64,000 nt of DNA, taken from Oscillospiraceae bacterium (GTDB lineage: Bacteria; Bacillota; Clostridia; Oscillospirales; Ruminococcaceae). The notes under the pieces were generated by a model. The model was given only the letters and a program-made list of their open reading frames with translations. It searched no databases and was not told the DNA's origin. Of the stretch, positions 34,579-45,229 are shown piece by piece (the stretch's first letter is position 1; every line of letters begins with the position of its first letter). The position numbers and the translations under genes were made by a program. The stretch covers positions 1 to 64,000 of the forward strand of contig JAGALZ010000035.1 in NCBI GenBank assembly GCA_017848055.1. The letters run 5' to 3'.

Positions 34579-35217
34579 CTATATATTAGCCTCAATCTGA
34601 GAAATAAGCTTTTCAATCTCCTGCTGGCGAAGCTTCATACTTACTGTATTTACAATAAGTCTTGCTGATATAGGAGCGATAAATTCGATAACCTCGAGTC
34701 CGTTCTCCTTAAGAGTTGTGCCTGTTTCAACAATATCAACAATACCGTCAGCAAGCTCTAAAAGCGGTGCAAGTTCAACAGAGCCTTCGATTTTGACGAT
34801 TTCAACGTCCATGCCCTTGCTCTCAAAAAAACTTCTTGCAACATTAGGATACTTTGAAGCAATCTTCTTTACGTCGTAACCGCCGAAGAACTTATCGCCC
34901 TTCTTGGTTGCAAGTGCAAACTGACACTTACCGAAGCCCAGGTCGGAAAGCTCGAAATACTTGCCCTGCATTTCCATAATGGTATCCTTACCTACTACAC
35001 CGATATCACAGACACCGTGTTCAACGTATGTGATAACATCGTTTGCCTTAGCAAGAACGGCTTCCATATTGCCGTCGGTAATAGGAAGAATAAGCTTTCT
35101 TCCCTTTTCTCTGACAGCTGTACAGTCATAGCCTATTTTTTCAAAAAGGCCAACAGTATCCTTTTCAAGTCTGCCCTTTGTGAGAGCAATTCTGAGTGGC
35201 TTATTCAACGTAATCAC
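34579..35217 (-). CDS. hisG: ATP phosphoribosyltransferase, short catalytic subunit
   Basis: This enzyme joins ATP and PRPP in the first step of histidine synthesis and is the feedback-controlled point. At 212 residues it is the short HisG form, which lacks the C-terminal regulatory ACT-like domain and needs HisZ. Visible motifs are RIALTKGRLEKDT at the start, VGVVGKDTI-type Asp segment (GVVGKDTIME) and the PRPP loop DGIVDIVETGTTL. The start overlaps the hisZ end by 17 bases, consistent with coupled synthesis of the two partners. Confidence 0.96.
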   Translation of the reverse strand: MITLNKPLRIALTKGRLEKDTVGLFEKIGYDCTAVREKGRKLILPITDGNMEAVLAKANDVITYVEHGVCDIGVVGKDTIMEMQGKYFELSDLGFGKCQFALATKKGDKFFGGYDVKKIASKYPNVARSFFESKGMDVEIVKIEGSVELAPLLELADGIVDIVETGTTLKENGLEVIEFIAPISARLIVNTVSMKLRQQEIEKLISQIEANI

Positions 35218-36418
35218 CGTCCTTCAGTGTAAGAGTCTTTACTTCATCAGACACAATGTAGAGAGTCTTGATATTCTTTGATTTGCAGTAGCCGATAGTA
35301 TCGTTTAAATCCTCAAATACTGCATTTTCAGCAACTGTACCGTTTTCAGCGAGAGAAAGTGCAAATGTAATCGCATCGATGCAATGTCCATGCTCAGCAA
35401 ATACGACAGCATCAGGTGCTTTTGAAGCTGGTGAAAGTCCAAGCTTTCTTACAAGTGCGGCAACAAGGTTGATATTGATAGCAAAGCCGGTTGCAGGAAC
35501 ATTATAACCAAATTCGCTGATAAGCTTGTTGTATCTTCCGCCCTGCAGAACAGCTTCACCTACACCACTGAGATATCCCTTGAACACGATTCCTGTGTAG
35601 TAATCTGTTCTGTTTACGATACCAAGGTCGACAGAAAGCTTATCCCCAAGACCAAGCTGCTGGAGTGAATTATAGAACTCTTTTAAGTTATCAAGGATAG
35701 CCTGGATTTTATCATTTGCAACAAGTTTTGATGCCTTCTCAAAAACTTCAACGCCACCGAAGAGTGAAGGAAGCTTCTTAAGAGCCTTTGTAACGTCGTT
35801 ATGTCCGATTGAATCAAGAAGGTCGTTAAGAGCAGGATAATTCTTAGCCTCGATGAGGTATCTTATTTCCTCGCTTACTCTTTCGTCGACCTCAAGAAGA
35901 GCAACAAGCTCCTTGAAAAATCCGATATCTCCGATTTCAAGACGGAAATCAGTTCCCTTGTAAGCCTTTAAAACGCTTACAGCAATGCTCATTACTTCAA
36001 AATCTGCTCTCTTATATTCTGAACCGATAAGCTCGATACCCGACTGCACGATTTCGTCAGAGCGTCCTTTTAAAAGCTTATTGTTCTCATATACATTCTG
36101 AGTATAGAAAAGTCTGAGAGGAAGGCTCATATCACGAAGTCTTGTAGCGACAAGACGAGCAATCGGAATTGTGCTGTCAGGACGCATTGTAATAAGTCTG
36201 CCCTTTGAATCGGAAAGCTTATAGAGAGATTCCTGAGAATACTTTCTTGCACCGTGACTGAAGACATCGTAAAACTCGATTCCCGGGGTAATTACCTCAC
36301 TGTAGCCCATTCCTTTGAAAATTTTATTGTATTTATCCTCTACGTCCCTCATAGCAAGGCATTCATCAAAAAGAATATCCTTTGTTCCTTCGGGAGTAAT
36401 AAGTTCGTATGACCTCAT
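35201..36418 (-). CDS. hisZ: ATP phosphoribosyltransferase regulatory subunit HisZ
   Basis: HisZ resembles a class-II histidyl-tRNA synthetase core without the anticodon domain. It forms the allosteric hetero-octamer with short HisG and confers histidine feedback. The 405 residues start with LITPEGTKDILFDEC and contain the motif-2-like TMRPDSTIPIARLVATR, the RSDEIVQSGIELIG region, and GYLSGVGEAVLQGGRYN. It lacks synthetase-specific histidine A motifs in the usual form. It is the first gene of the his operon, with GGAG 8 bases before its ATG. Confidence 0.95.
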   Translation of the reverse strand: MRSYELITPEGTKDILFDECLAMRDVEDKYNKIFKGMGYSEVITPGIEFYDVFSHGARKYSQESLYKLSDSKGRLITMRPDSTIPIARLVATRLRDMSLPLRLFYTQNVYENNKLLKGRSDEIVQSGIELIGSEYKRADFEVMSIAVSVLKAYKGTDFRLEIGDIGFFKELVALLEVDERVSEEIRYLIEAKNYPALNDLLDSIGHNDVTKALKKLPSLFGGVEVFEKASKLVANDKIQAILDNLKEFYNSLQQLGLGDKLSVDLGIVNRTDYYTGIVFKGYLSGVGEAVLQGGRYNKLISEFGYNVPATGFAININLVAALVRKLGLSPASKAPDAVVFAEHGHCIDAITFALSLAENGTVAENAVFEDLNDTIGYCKSKNIKTLYIVSDEVKTLTLKDGDYVE

Positions 36419-36452
36419 TTGGTTGTCTCCTTAAATTTTATTGTAGTAAAGT

Positions 36453-36472
36453 GCTACTATGCTACTATAGTA
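36453..36472 (-). promoter_or_regulatory. Candidate his operator at the transcription start
   Basis: On the plus strand two GCTACTAT copies lie side by side (36453-36460 and 36461-36468). The second leads into a perfect 10-base palindrome TACTATAGTA (36463-36472). A related inverted pair, GTAG and CTAC, follows toward the gene. The block covers the expected +1, where a repressor would block transcription. A TrpR-like repressor (YerC/HisR type) is a plausible candidate but is not encoded here. Confidence 0.5.
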
Positions 36473-36474
36473 AT

Positions 36475-36503
36475 ATGATACCACGATATATGTTTTAAGT
36501 CAA
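36475..36503 (-). promoter_or_regulatory. Sigma-A promoter of the histidine operon
   Basis: On the minus strand, TTGACT (36498-36503), 17 bases, TATCAT (36475-36480). The leader is only about 50 bases, too short for a T-box or attenuator. Confidence 0.75.
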
Positions 36504-36561
36504 TTATCAATATTGCCAAATTACACAAAAGCTGTATTGCAGATGTATATATTATCAACAA

Positions 36562-39500
36562 TCAGAAGAATGAAATCTGATTTGACTCAGGAATATCGCC
36601 AAAAGCATTGCAGCGTGTAAGCACTTCGATGACTGATTTCGAAACACCGCTCTTTTTCTGAAACTCTTCAATCGAAATAAACCCGTCGTCTGAGCTTGCG
36701 GCTTCATATACAGAATCTGCGGCACTTCGTCCGACACCTGAAAGTGCTGAGAAAGGAATTCTTATCTTACCGTCTTCAATTCTGTAGATAAACGAATGTG
36801 ACTTCGATATATCAATCGGCAAGAATTCATATCCTCTTGCCATCATCTCGTTAACAAGCATCATCATATCGAGAATATCAGAATCGGTTGCTGAAATCTG
36901 GTTGCCCATATTCTTAAGCTCGTTGATTTTTGATAAGACAGCACTTCTGCCCTTCATTACGACCTCTGCATCAAAGCCGTCTGCTTTAACCGTGAAAATT
37001 GTAGCATAAAAAGCAAGCGGTATATGAACCTTGAACCAGCAGAGTCTGATAGCGGCGGTAACGTAAGCGGCAGCATGCGCTTTCGGGAACATGTACTTGA
37101 TTTTCAGACAGCTGTCGATGTACCATTCGGGTACATCGTGGTCACGCATGTTCTGCTTCATTTCCTCAGTCAGCTTGAAAGGGGCCTGGCCCTTTCTGGT
37201 AATCTCCATAATACTGAATGCAAGCTTCGGTTCAAGTCCGTGATACAGAAGATATGTCATAATACTGTCACGGGTTCCGATAACATTTGAAATGTCGCAG
37301 GTGCCGTTTTTGATAAGGTCCTGAGCATTTCCGAGCCAAACGTCTGTACCATGTGAAAGTCCGGAAATCTGCAGAAGGTCTGAGAAATTCTTAGGTCTTG
37401 CATCAAGAAGCATTTGTCTTACAAACGGTGTACCCATTTCAGGAATTGCAAGTGTACCAGTCTGACATAAAATGTCTTCTTCGGTAACACCGAGTGATTC
37501 TGTTGATGTAAAGAGCTTATAAACATCGGGGTCAGACATCGGTACGGTATTGATATCCATACCCGTCATATCTTCGAGATACTTATACATTGTCGGCACG
37601 TCGTGTCCGAGCTCGTCGAGCTTCAATATTGTATCGTGCAGAGAACGGAAGTCGTAGTGTGTTGTAACCATATCGGAATCAACTTTTTCGGCAGGATGCT
37701 GAACGGGTGTGAAGTCATAAACCTCATAATCCGCAGGAATTACAACCATTCCGCCCGGGTGCTGGCTCGTTGTACGTTTGATATCAACGCAGCCGTTTAC
37801 AAGTCTTTGTTCCTCTGCCTTTGTAACAACGATATTTCGTTCCTCAAGATACTTTTTAACGTATCCGAATGCAGTCTTGTCCTGAACTTTTCCGATAGTA
37901 CCGGCTTTGAAAACATGGTCTTCACCGAATAGCTGTTCGGTGTATTTATGAGCCATAGCCTGGTAGTCGCCTGAGAAATTAAGGTCAATATCAGGCGCTT
38001 TATCTCCGTCAAATCCAAGGAAGGTTTCGAAAGGAATATCGTGACCATCTCTGTGGAGGTCTTCGCCGCAGTTCGGGCAATTCTTCTGCGGAAGGTCAAA
38101 TCCTGAACCGACAGAACCATCTTCGATAAATTCGCTGTAGTGACATTTCTTGCAGACATAATGCGGCATAAGAGGGTTAACCTCAGAAATACCGGACATA
38201 GAAGCTACGAATGAAGAACCTACAGAACCACGTGAACCTACCTGGTAGCCGTTTTCATTGGAGTTTGCAACAAGCTTCTGAGAAATCATATAGAGTACAG
38301 CAAATCCGTGCTTTATGATAGAGTCAAGCTCTCTTTTAAGACGCTTGAATACAATTTCAGGAATACAATCTACAAAATACTGCGAAACATCGACATCCTC
38401 GCCGTCAGGGATTTCGATAGTATCCGGGTCACAGTTTCCGTAAATTGAACAGCATCTTCTCCAGCAGATAACCTGAAGCTCATGAACGGCTCCTTCGATA
38501 TACGGAGTGAATGTACCGTTCGGGAAAGGAATAAGGTCAGCGTCGCACATATCGGCAATCATATTAGTGTTCTTTACAACAACCTCGAATGCTTTTTCTT
38601 CGCCGAGATATGCAAAATCGGAAAGCATTTCCTCGGTTGTTTTAAGATACAGCGGAGCCTGATTATCGCAGTCGTCATATTTCACGCTTTGGATAATAGC
38701 TCTGAACTGTGCATCGGATTTATCGAGAAAATGAACGTCACCCGTTGCACAAACAGGAATATTAAGCTCATCGCCGAGCTTTATGACAGTTCTGTTAAAG
38801 TCACGGAGCTGTTCGAGTGATGTAACTTGTCCGCTTCTGTACATAAACTCGTTATTACCGATTGGCTGAATCTCAAGAAAGTCATAGAACGATGCAATTG
38901 CGCAAAGCTCATCCCAAGGTTGATTTGCAATAATCGCTCTGAAGAGCTCACCTGCTTCGCAAGCACTTCCGATAATAAGACCTTCACGATGCTTGATAAG
39001 CTCTGATTTAGGTACTCTCGGGAAACGCTTGAAGTACTTGAGATTTGAGTATGAAATAAGTTTATAGAGATTTTTAAGTCCTACGTTATCCTTTACAAGA
39101 ATAATCTGATGATATGTATCCTTAGGTGACATCGCCTGGACATCTACAACGCCTACGAGCTGATTGAGTTTATCGAAAGTTACCGACTTAACTCCGTACT
39201 CCTCAATAAGCTGTCTTGAAAGTGCGCAGAAGATTCCACCGCAGACCTTTGCATCATCGCATGCTCTGTGGTGTTCAAAGTCACCCAGATTAAGTCTTTT
39301 TGCAACTATATCAAGCTTATGCTTTTTCAAATCCTTGAGCATATATCTTGACATAACAAGAGTATCAACGGCACTATAGCTGAATTTTATACCCTGCCTT
39401 TTAAGGTAAGCGTTAATAAACGAAGTATCAAAATTTGCGTTATGAGCAATCAGTACCGGCTTTTCACCGCAGAATTCAAAGAATTTCTGCATTGCTTCCT

Positions 39501-41001
39501 CTTCAAGAGGAGCATCCTTGAGCATATCATCGGTAATACCGGTAAGCTCGATAATGAATGGTGTAAGCGGTTCTTCGGGGTTAACAAATATATTGAATGA
39601 ATCTACAATCTCAAGGTTTTTGATTCTTACTGCGCCGATTTCTATTATTTTGTTGACTGTTGAAGAAAGTCCTGTTGTTTCAAGGTCAAAGGCTATAAAT
39701 TCATCGGTAATCGCTCTTGAATCAACACCCCAGGAAGCTTTGATTTCGTCATTAACCTGGTAAGCTTCCATACCAAAGATTATTTTAAACTTACCGCCGG
39801 CTTTTTTTACGGCACCCATACCCTTCATAGCTTCTGTAAAGCCCTGGCAGACACCGTGGTCTGTAATTGCGATTGCCTTATGTCCCCATTCAAATGCACG
39901 TTCAACGAGCTTTCCGGCAGGAGTAAGAGCGTCCATAGCTGACATATTACTGTGGCAATGAAGCTCTACTCTCTTCTGAGGTGCGTTATCCATCAGCTTC
40001 TTCTTTTTGATTATCATAAAATCAGAAGGGATAAAATAAATCTGATGGTCGTAGTCATCTTCAGAAAGACTACCTTTAAGCATAATGGTAGTGCCCTTTT
40101 TAATTTCTTCAAGCGCAGAAGTTATCTGAGCCTTGGTTATTTTGGATTTAGAATACTTATTGACTTTTTCGCTTGCAAGAATTTTGAGAGTATGGGAGCT
40201 TGTGTAGTCGGTGAACATAATGTTCACGATAAGCATTTTGCTCTTGGTTTCTCTTGTTTCTATACCAAACACGTCGCCCCAGACAGTATATGTATTGTCA
40301 TTGATATCAATATCAGAAAGCTTTGTGAAGCGCTCATTGTCGCCAAAAGGTTGTCCGAAGACAAGCTTTGCTCCGCTTCCGATAAGAAAATCATTCGTAA
40401 GGTTTATATCAATGGTTTTCAGCTCCGCACTATCGTTTGCAGAATCTGCCTTCGGCTTTGATTCAGGAATAGCAACAGGTATGCTCGAAAGTGTCTGTTT
40501 TGTTTCTTCTCTGAACTGTTCGATATCAGTATTAAGAACGCCTCCGAAGTTTACGGAAACGGTAAGCGAGAACATATCAAACACAAGCTTCGGGATTGCG
40601 TCATCGACTCCTGCGTGCTTTAAGACGTTGTAACCACCGTTTTTAAGCTCGATTGACAGCATATTGTCAGAATAAGAAGCGGTAGCACCATCGAAAAATC
40701 CATTGACAATCGGGAAAACTCTCTTTAAAAACTTAATGAGTTCACCAAAATACTCCGAAGAAAAAAGGTCGGGAGTATACTTAACCAGCACCTTGAATTC
40801 TTTGATTCCCAGTGCATGCTTTATATCATTTTCAAAAGCTTCAAGAACGTCAAATGGCAGCAGCTTTTCAAAAGCTACTGTCATATTGACTTTATCCAAA
40901 AGCTTTGTAGCTTCAATTCTCAAAACCTTACCGCTTTCGAGTTCTCGGGGTATAAGGTTACTATATTCCTCAAACAGCGATAAAATTGTTTTTTCAGACA
41001 T
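36562..41001 (-). CDS. polC: DNA polymerase III alpha subunit, PolC type
   Basis: PolC is the replicative DNA polymerase of low-GC Gram-positive bacteria. The 1479 residues have an N-terminal domain, an OB fold (about 240-330), a PHP domain ([14 protein letters not shown] near 345) split by a DEDDh 3'-5' exonuclease ([11 protein letters not shown] near 430 through [10 protein letters not shown]), and the polymerase palm. The catalytic region includes [14 protein letters not shown] and [12 protein letters not shown] zinc-binding Cys group is present near CKKCHYSEF and CPNCGE. It lies 18 bases after ispG, the usual end of the pyrH-to-polC block. Confidence 0.97.
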   Translation of the reverse strand: MSEKTILSLFEEYSNLIPRELESGKVLRIEATKLLDKVNMTVAFEKLLPFDVLEAFENDIKHALGIKEFKVLVKYTPDLFSSEYFGELIKFLKRVFPIVNGFFDGATASYSDNMLSIELKNGGYNVLKHAGVDDAIPKLVFDMFSLTVSVNFGGVLNTDIEQFREETKQTLSSIPVAIPESKPKADSANDSAELKTIDINLTNDFLIGSGAKLVFGQPFGDNERFTKLSDIDINDNTYTVWGDVFGIETRETKSKMLIVNIMFTDYTSSHTLKILASEKVNKYSKSKITKAQITSALEEIKKGTTIMLKGSLSEDDYDHQIYFIPSDFMIIKKKKLMDNAPQKRVELHCHSNMSAMDALTPAGKLVERAFEWGHKAIAITDHGVCQGFTEAMKGMGAVKKAGGKFKIIFGMEAYQVNDEIKASWGVDSRAITDEFIAFDLETTGLSSTVNKIIEIGAVRIKNLEIVDSFNIFVNPEEPLTPFIIELTGITDDMLKDAPLEEEAMQKFFEFCGEKPVLIAHNANFDTSFINAYLKRQGIKFSYSAVDTLVMSRYMLKDLKKHKLDIVAKRLNLGDFEHHRACDDAKVCGGIFCALSRQLIEEYGVKSVTFDKLNQLVGVVDVQAMSPKDTYHQIILVKDNVGLKNLYKLISYSNLKYFKRFPRVPKSELIKHREGLIIGSACEAGELFRAIIANQPWDELCAIASFYDFLEIQPIGNNEFMYRSGQVTSLEQLRDFNRTVIKLGDELNIPVCATGDVHFLDKSDAQFRAIIQSVKYDDCDNQAPLYLKTTEEMLSDFAYLGEEKAFEVVVKNTNMIADMCDADLIPFPNGTFTPYIEGAVHELQVICWRRCCSIYGNCDPDTIEIPDGEDVDVSQYFVDCIPEIVFKRLKRELDSIIKHGFAVLYMISQKLVANSNENGYQVGSRGSVGSSFVASMSGISEVNPLMPHYVCKKCHYSEFIEDGSVGSGFDLPQKNCPNCGEDLHRDGHDIPFETFLGFDGDKAPDIDLNFSGDYQAMAHKYTEQLFGEDHVFKAGTIGKVQDKTAFGYVKKYLEERNIVVTKAEEQRLVNGCVDIKRTTSQHPGGMVVIPADYEVYDFTPVQHPAEKVDSDMVTTHYDFRSLHDTILKLDELGHDVPTMYKYLEDMTGMDINTVPMSDPDVYKLFTSTESLGVTEEDILCQTGTLAIPEMGTPFVRQMLLDARPKNFSDLLQISGLSHGTDVWLGNAQDLIKNGTCDISNVIGTRDSIMTYLLYHGLEPKLAFSIMEITRKGQAPFKLTEEMKQNMRDHDVPEWYIDSCLKIKYMFPKAHAAAYVTAAIRLCWFKVHIPLAFYATIFTVKADGFDAEVVMKGRSAVLSKINELKNMGNQISATDSDILDMMMLVNEMMARGYEFLPIDISKSHSFIYRIEDGKIRIPFSALSGVGRSAADSVYEAASSDDGFISIEEFQKKSGVSKSVIEVLTRCNAFGDIPESNQISFF

Positions 41002-41019
41002 AGATTTATCCTTTCATCC

Positions 41020-42060
41020 TTAAAGAAGTTCTATCTCCTTCAGTAATGCAGGCAAAGCATCTTCTTCAGAAACCTTGCAAATTTTCTGACCATTCTTGAA
41101 AATTACAGCACAGCCGTCGCCGCCTGCAATGCCGATGTCAGCCTCTCCTGCTTCTCCGATTCCATTAACAACGCAGCCCATTACTGCAACTGTTATATTC
41201 TTTTCAATATCTCTTGTTGCTTCTTCTACCCTCTTGGCAAGTCCGATGAGGTCAATTCTGGTTCTTCCGCAGGTTGGGCAAGAAACAATCTTTACACCCT
41301 CGCCCTTACCGATAGACTTGAGAATATCCTTTGCGGCATAAATCTCCTTAACCGGCTCATCGGTAAGAGAAACTCTGATAGTTTCGCCGATTCCGTCGCA
41401 AAGAAGAGAACCGATTCCGACAGCTGATTTGATAAGTCCCATTCTTTCGGTTCCTGCTTCAGTTACACCGAGGTGCAAAGGATAATTGCAGACCTTTGAA
41501 AGCTGTCTATATGCAGAAATCATATTAGGTACATTAGATGACTTAATTGAAATTACGATGTCATTAAAGTCACATTCCTCGAGAATCCTGACGTGTCCGA
41601 GGGCACTTTCTACAAGTGCTTCAGGAGACGGATGACCATATTGCTGCAAGAGCTCTTTTTCAAGTGACCCTGCATTTACGCCGATTCTTATAGGAATTCT
41701 ACGCTTTTGGCAAGCATCAACAACTGCTCTTACTCTGTCCATCGAACCGATATTTCCCGGATTTATACGGATTTTATCGATTCCTGCATCAGCTGATGCA
41801 AGAGCGAGCTTATAGTCGAAGTGAATATCCGCAACAAGCGGAATAGAAATTTTATCCTTTATTGCAGGAATAAGCTTTACAGCATTCATATCAGGAACTG
41901 CAATTCTAACTATCTCGCATCCTGCTTTTTCAAGTTCAACAGCCTGCTTTACACTGCCGTCAATATCATTTGAATTGACGTTGAGCATTGACTGGATATA
42001 TATCTTTTTGCCGTCAAGTGTAAGGTTACCTACCTTGACAGGTCTTACTTCTCTACTCAT
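41020..42060 (-). CDS. ispG: 4-hydroxy-3-methylbut-2-enyl-diphosphate synthase (IspG/GcpE)
   Basis: IspG reduces the cyclic diphosphate MEcPP in the MEP isoprenoid pathway with a 4Fe-4S cluster. The 346-residue protein has a TIM barrel (PVKVGNLTLDG, QSMLNVNSNDI, RINPGNIG) and a C-terminal cluster domain with CPTCGRTRIDL and the third Cys in MGCVVNGIGEAG. Its short, two-domain form is usual for Firmicutes. It is placed after rseP and before polC; dxr, another MEP enzyme, is two genes upstream in the same operon. Confidence 0.96.
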   Translation of the reverse strand: MSREVRPVKVGNLTLDGKKIYIQSMLNVNSNDIDGSVKQAVELEKAGCEIVRIAVPDMNAVKLIPAIKDKISIPLVADIHFDYKLALASADAGIDKIRINPGNIGSMDRVRAVVDACQKRRIPIRIGVNAGSLEKELLQQYGHPSPEALVESALGHVRILEECDFNDIVISIKSSNVPNMISAYRQLSKVCNYPLHLGVTEAGTERMGLIKSAVGIGSLLCDGIGETIRVSLTDEPVKEIYAAKDILKSIGKGEGVKIVSCPTCGRTRIDLIGLAKRVEEATRDIEKNITVAVMGCVVNGIGEAGEADIGIAGGDGCAVIFKNGQKICKVSEEDALPALLKEIELL

Positions 42061-42075
42061 ACAAATAACCTCTGA

Positions 42076-43140
42076 TTAAAAAATCTTTGCGATATCATTT
42101 ACCGTTATTACAATCATCAAAAGCATAAGAAGTGCAAGTCCTATAAGATGCACCATACCTTCTTTTTCGGGCGGAATCTTCTTTCTTCTGATTGCTTCGA
42201 TAATAAGAAACAGCAGTCTTCCGCCATCAAGTGCAGGAAATGGGATAAGGTTGAAAATTCCGACATTTATAGTGATAAATGCAGCAATATTCAGAACATT
42301 TGCCCAGAGTGCGTCCCAGTCGATATTGTTGTTTTCGTCCTTCTGGCTTTCAACAACATCTCCGATTACATCTACAATTCCTACAGGACCCGACAGGTCG
42401 TTGAGCTTATACTGTCCGGTTATAAGGTCGGCGAACGAAATCCATATAAGCCTGGAATAAGTTACCATCTGACCGCAGGATTCTTTTAGTACTGATATCG
42501 GTGTCAGCTTTTCACCTACAACGATAAAGTCAATATGCATAGTGCTGTCGGTCTTATCAAAAGTAACATCCTTAAGCTCGACTTTCTTTCCGTCTCTTCT
42601 TACGACCATATCAAACACGGCATCTGCATCATTCTGGAACTGATAAGACATATCCATTGCTGTAAAGATATGCATACCATTGATTTCGAGAATTTCATCG
42701 CCCTCAAGAAGTCCCGTTTGCTTTGAAGTTGCCTCTGATGTAACCCCCTCAGAAACCTGTTTATCATAGAAGCTGTGGATTGTTGTGGATGTAATTGCAT
42801 CATCGGTTGCAACCATAACAATTATCAGAATAAATCCTAAAATCAGATTCATTACTGCACCGGCGACCACAATGAGGATACGTTTAAATACAGACTTGTT
42901 TACGAATGCTCTTTCGTCGCTACTGTCCTCGTCCTCACCTTCCATGGCGCAGAAGCCACCAATCGGAAGAAGACGAAGAGCATACTTAGTTTCGCCCTTT
43001 GTGAACTTGAAAATAGCGGGGCCCATACCGAGAGCGAATTCATTGACTTTGACACCACAGAGCTTTGCAACAATAAAATGACCAAGCTCATGGACGGCTA
43101 TAATAATACCAAAAACTAAAATTGCAATAACAATACTCAA
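42076..43140 (-). CDS. rseP: RseP/RasP-type site-2 zinc metalloprotease
   Basis: This intramembrane protease trims membrane-bound regulators and signal-peptide remnants. The 354 residues include the zinc motif HELGH in the first helix (VHELGHFIVAKLCGVKV), a PDZ domain (about 120-210, with GLLEGDEILEINGMHI) and the third zinc ligand in IPFPALDGGRLLF. About four membrane helices are seen. Translation starts at TTG (43138-43140) behind GAGGTAAGG. It sits between dxr and ispG, its usual place. Confidence 0.94.
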   Translation of the reverse strand: MSIVIAILVFGIIIAVHELGHFIVAKLCGVKVNEFALGMGPAIFKFTKGETKYALRLLPIGGFCAMEGEDEDSSDERAFVNKSVFKRILIVVAGAVMNLILGFILIIVMVATDDAITSTTIHSFYDKQVSEGVTSEATSKQTGLLEGDEILEINGMHIFTAMDMSYQFQNDADAVFDMVVRRDGKKVELKDVTFDKTDSTMHIDFIVVGEKLTPISVLKESCGQMVTYSRLIWISFADLITGQYKLNDLSGPVGIVDVIGDVVESQKDENNNIDWDALWANVLNIAAFITINVGIFNLIPFPALDGGRLLFLIIEAIRRKKIPPEKEGMVHLIGLALLMLLMIVITVNDIAKIF

Positions 43141-43144
43141 AACC

Positions 43145-44311
43145 TTACCTCACAACATTCTGAGAAATCTTATTCTTTACAAATTCTCTTGCCGCCTTGT
43201 CAACTCGCAAAACGTCATCGAGATTATTTATCGGACAGTTTTCCATTTCATTTGTTACACTCATGACAAGCTCACCGATAGACAAAAAGCTGATATTACC
43301 AGCCAAAAACTGCGCTACAGCTTCTTCGTTTGCACCATTTACCATTGCCGGCATAGCGCCACCCATAGTAATCGCTTTGATGCATGCAGACAGACAATCA
43401 AATGTATCAAAGTCGGGCTTACCGAACGACAAAGTACCGTAATCGGCAAGTGACAGAGGCTTTGTCGGGCAATCTACTCTTTCAGGATACAAGAGAGCAT
43501 ACTGGATTGGTATCTTCATATCAGGTACACCCATCTGTGCAATAACAGAATGGTCGTTATATTCAACTGCTGAGTGAATTACACTTTCACGCTGGACGAT
43601 AATTTCAATCTGCTCTGGCTTTAAATCAAAAAGCCATATAGCTTCAATAAATTCAAGTCCCTTATTCATAAGCGTAGCTGAATCAATTGTAATTTTCTTA
43701 CCCATTGCCCAGTTCGGATGGTTAAGAGCCTGCTCAATTGAAACTTCACGAAGCTCATCTTTCGTTTTCTTATAGAAAGGGCCGCCGCTTGCGGTAAGGA
43801 TTATTTTAGAGAGCTGTTTTCTGTCATTACCCTGCAAACACTGGAATATTGCAGAATGCTCGCTGTCAACGGGATAGATGGTAACACCTTTTCGTTTTGC
43901 TGCTTCTGTAACAATCTGACCGCCTGCTACGAGGGTTTCCTTATTTGCAAGTGCGATATCCTTACCTGCTTCGATTGCAAAAAGTGTTGGCTGCAGTCCA
44001 ACCATTCCAACAACAGAGTTAAGTATAATATCAGCTTCGTTAAGAACCGCCATCATACAAAGTCCGTTCATACCGCTGTAAATCTTGACATCGGTACCTT
44101 CAAATGCTGCTTTTAAGGTATCAAGCTTATCCTCATCATAGATACAGACATATCTGCACTCAAATTCCTTAGCTTGTTTTATGAGCAAATCAACATTTGA
44201 TTTTGCGGCAACACCGATTACTCTTATGTTATGCTTTTTTGCGATTTCTAATGCCTGGGTACCGATAGAACCTGTTGAACCCAGTATAGAGATTGTTTTT
44301 AAATACTCCAT
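43145..44311 (-). CDS. dxr: 1-deoxy-D-xylulose-5-phosphate reductoisomerase
   Basis: Dxr makes MEP from DXP with NADPH, the first committed step of the MEP pathway. The 388-residue protein has the NADPH loop LGSTGSIGTQAL, the NKETLVAGG substrate region, the metal-binding PVDSEHSAIFQCLQG motif, and the flexible-loop segment NHPNWAMGKKITIDS. I choose the ATG at 44309-44311; an in-frame GTG three codons earlier sits on the AAAGGG ribosome site. It follows cdsA after a 97-base gap that contains a hairpin. Confidence 0.95.
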   Translation of the reverse strand: MEYLKTISILGSTGSIGTQALEIAKKHNIRVIGVAAKSNVDLLIKQAKEFECRYVCIYDEDKLDTLKAAFEGTDVKIYSGMNGLCMMAVLNEADIILNSVVGMVGLQPTLFAIEAGKDIALANKETLVAGGQIVTEAAKRKGVTIYPVDSEHSAIFQCLQGNDRKQLSKIILTASGGPFYKKTKDELREVSIEQALNHPNWAMGKKITIDSATLMNKGLEFIEAIWLFDLKPEQIEIIVQRESVIHSAVEYNDHSVIAQMGVPDMKIPIQYALLYPERVDCPTKPLSLADYGTLSFGKPDFDTFDCLSACIKAITMGGAMPAMVNGANEEAVAQFLAGNISFLSIGELVMSVTNEMENCPINNLDDVLRVDKAAREFVKNKISQNVVR

Positions 44312-44369
44312 AGTAAACACCCTTTTACGGGCATTCTCCTTTCTGAATCAAGGTGATATTAAACACCGA

Positions 44370-44396
44370 AAACCCGACACATAAAGTGACGGGTTT
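44370..44396 (-). terminator. Hairpin between cdsA and dxr, possible partial terminator
   Basis: AAACCCGTCAC and GTGTCGGGTTT pair imperfectly on the minus strand, with a tail of TTTTC. It may reduce but probably not stop transcription from cdsA into dxr. Confidence 0.45.
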
Positions 44397-44408
44397 AAGT
44401 ATGTAATA

Positions 44409-45227
44409 TCAGAACAAAAGTCCGGCTGACACGATAAAATAGATAAACGGTGCAACAAAGAGCACACTGTCAAATCTATCCATTACACCGCCATGTCCCG
44501 GCATGATATTTCCGTAGTCTTTAATTCCGCACTGACGCTTGATAAGTGAAGCGGACAAGTCGCCTGCAAGACCTACAACTGAAGAAACAACACCGGTAAG
44601 GATAACCATCAAGTAATTGAAATCAACGGCTCCGTCCCTGATTATCTTGTCATAGACAAGGCAAAGAATAAGGCAAAGAAGTCCGTTTGTTACAGCACCG
44701 CCTGCAACACCCTCAACCGTTTTCTTAGGGCTGATTGTAGGACAAAGCTTATGTTTTCCGAGGAATGTTCCTGCAAAGTATGCTCCGCTGTCTGCAAGCC
44801 AAGCACAGCAGAGTGTGAGCACAACAAGGAAAATACCGAATCTCATATTATTGAGAGAAACAAGTGTTGCAAGTGCGGCAGGAACAAGATATGCACAAGC
44901 TGCCATAAATGCAACATGATAGAAATTCATCTGAGTGTGCATCTTGAAGAAGCAAAGTGCAAGTCCGATTGCGAGCAAACCTTTAAGGCCATAGTGCCAT
45001 ACATAAGAATTATCCATCATCCCTGCAAATATATACAAGAACGAATAACCTATCGCAACATAAGAAGGAATCTTGAACTGCAGGCAATTTGCTGCTCTGA
45101 GAAGCTCGAACACAGCTCCTGCTGCTATCAAGGCAATTGCGATTTCAAAGATAATAGTCTTGTGCAGCAGAAGAACGATAAGTGCGACGACAAATGCAAC
45201 TGCTGCCGAAATAATTCTGGTTTTCAT
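44409..45227 (-). CDS. cdsA: Phosphatidate cytidylyltransferase
   Basis: CdsA activates phosphatidic acid to CDP-diacylglycerol for all phospholipids, feeding PssA encoded at 19.8-20.4 kb. The 272-residue membrane protein has about eight helices and the CdsA signature near its C-terminus, GDLSASLIKRQCGIKDYG followed by MPGHGGVMDRFDS. The position after uppS and before dxr is the usual one. The start is an ATG 2 bases past the uppS stop. Confidence 0.95.
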   Translation of the reverse strand: MKTRIISAAVAFVVALIVLLLHKTIIFEIAIALIAAGAVFELLRAANCLQFKIPSYVAIGYSFLYIFAGMMDNSYVWHYGLKGLLAIGLALCFFKMHTQMNFYHVAFMAACAYLVPAALATLVSLNNMRFGIFLVVLTLCCAWLADSGAYFAGTFLGKHKLCPTISPKKTVEGVAGGAVTNGLLCLILCLVYDKIIRDGAVDFNYLMVILTGVVSSVVGLAGDLSASLIKRQCGIKDYGNIMPGHGGVMDRFDSVLFVAPFIYFIVSAGLLF

Positions 45228-45229
45228 TT

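Noticed and set aside
36419-36560. T-box or attenuator in front of the his operon
   Set aside because: The predicted leader is only about 50 bases, with no T-box sequence, terminator or histidine-rich leader peptide.
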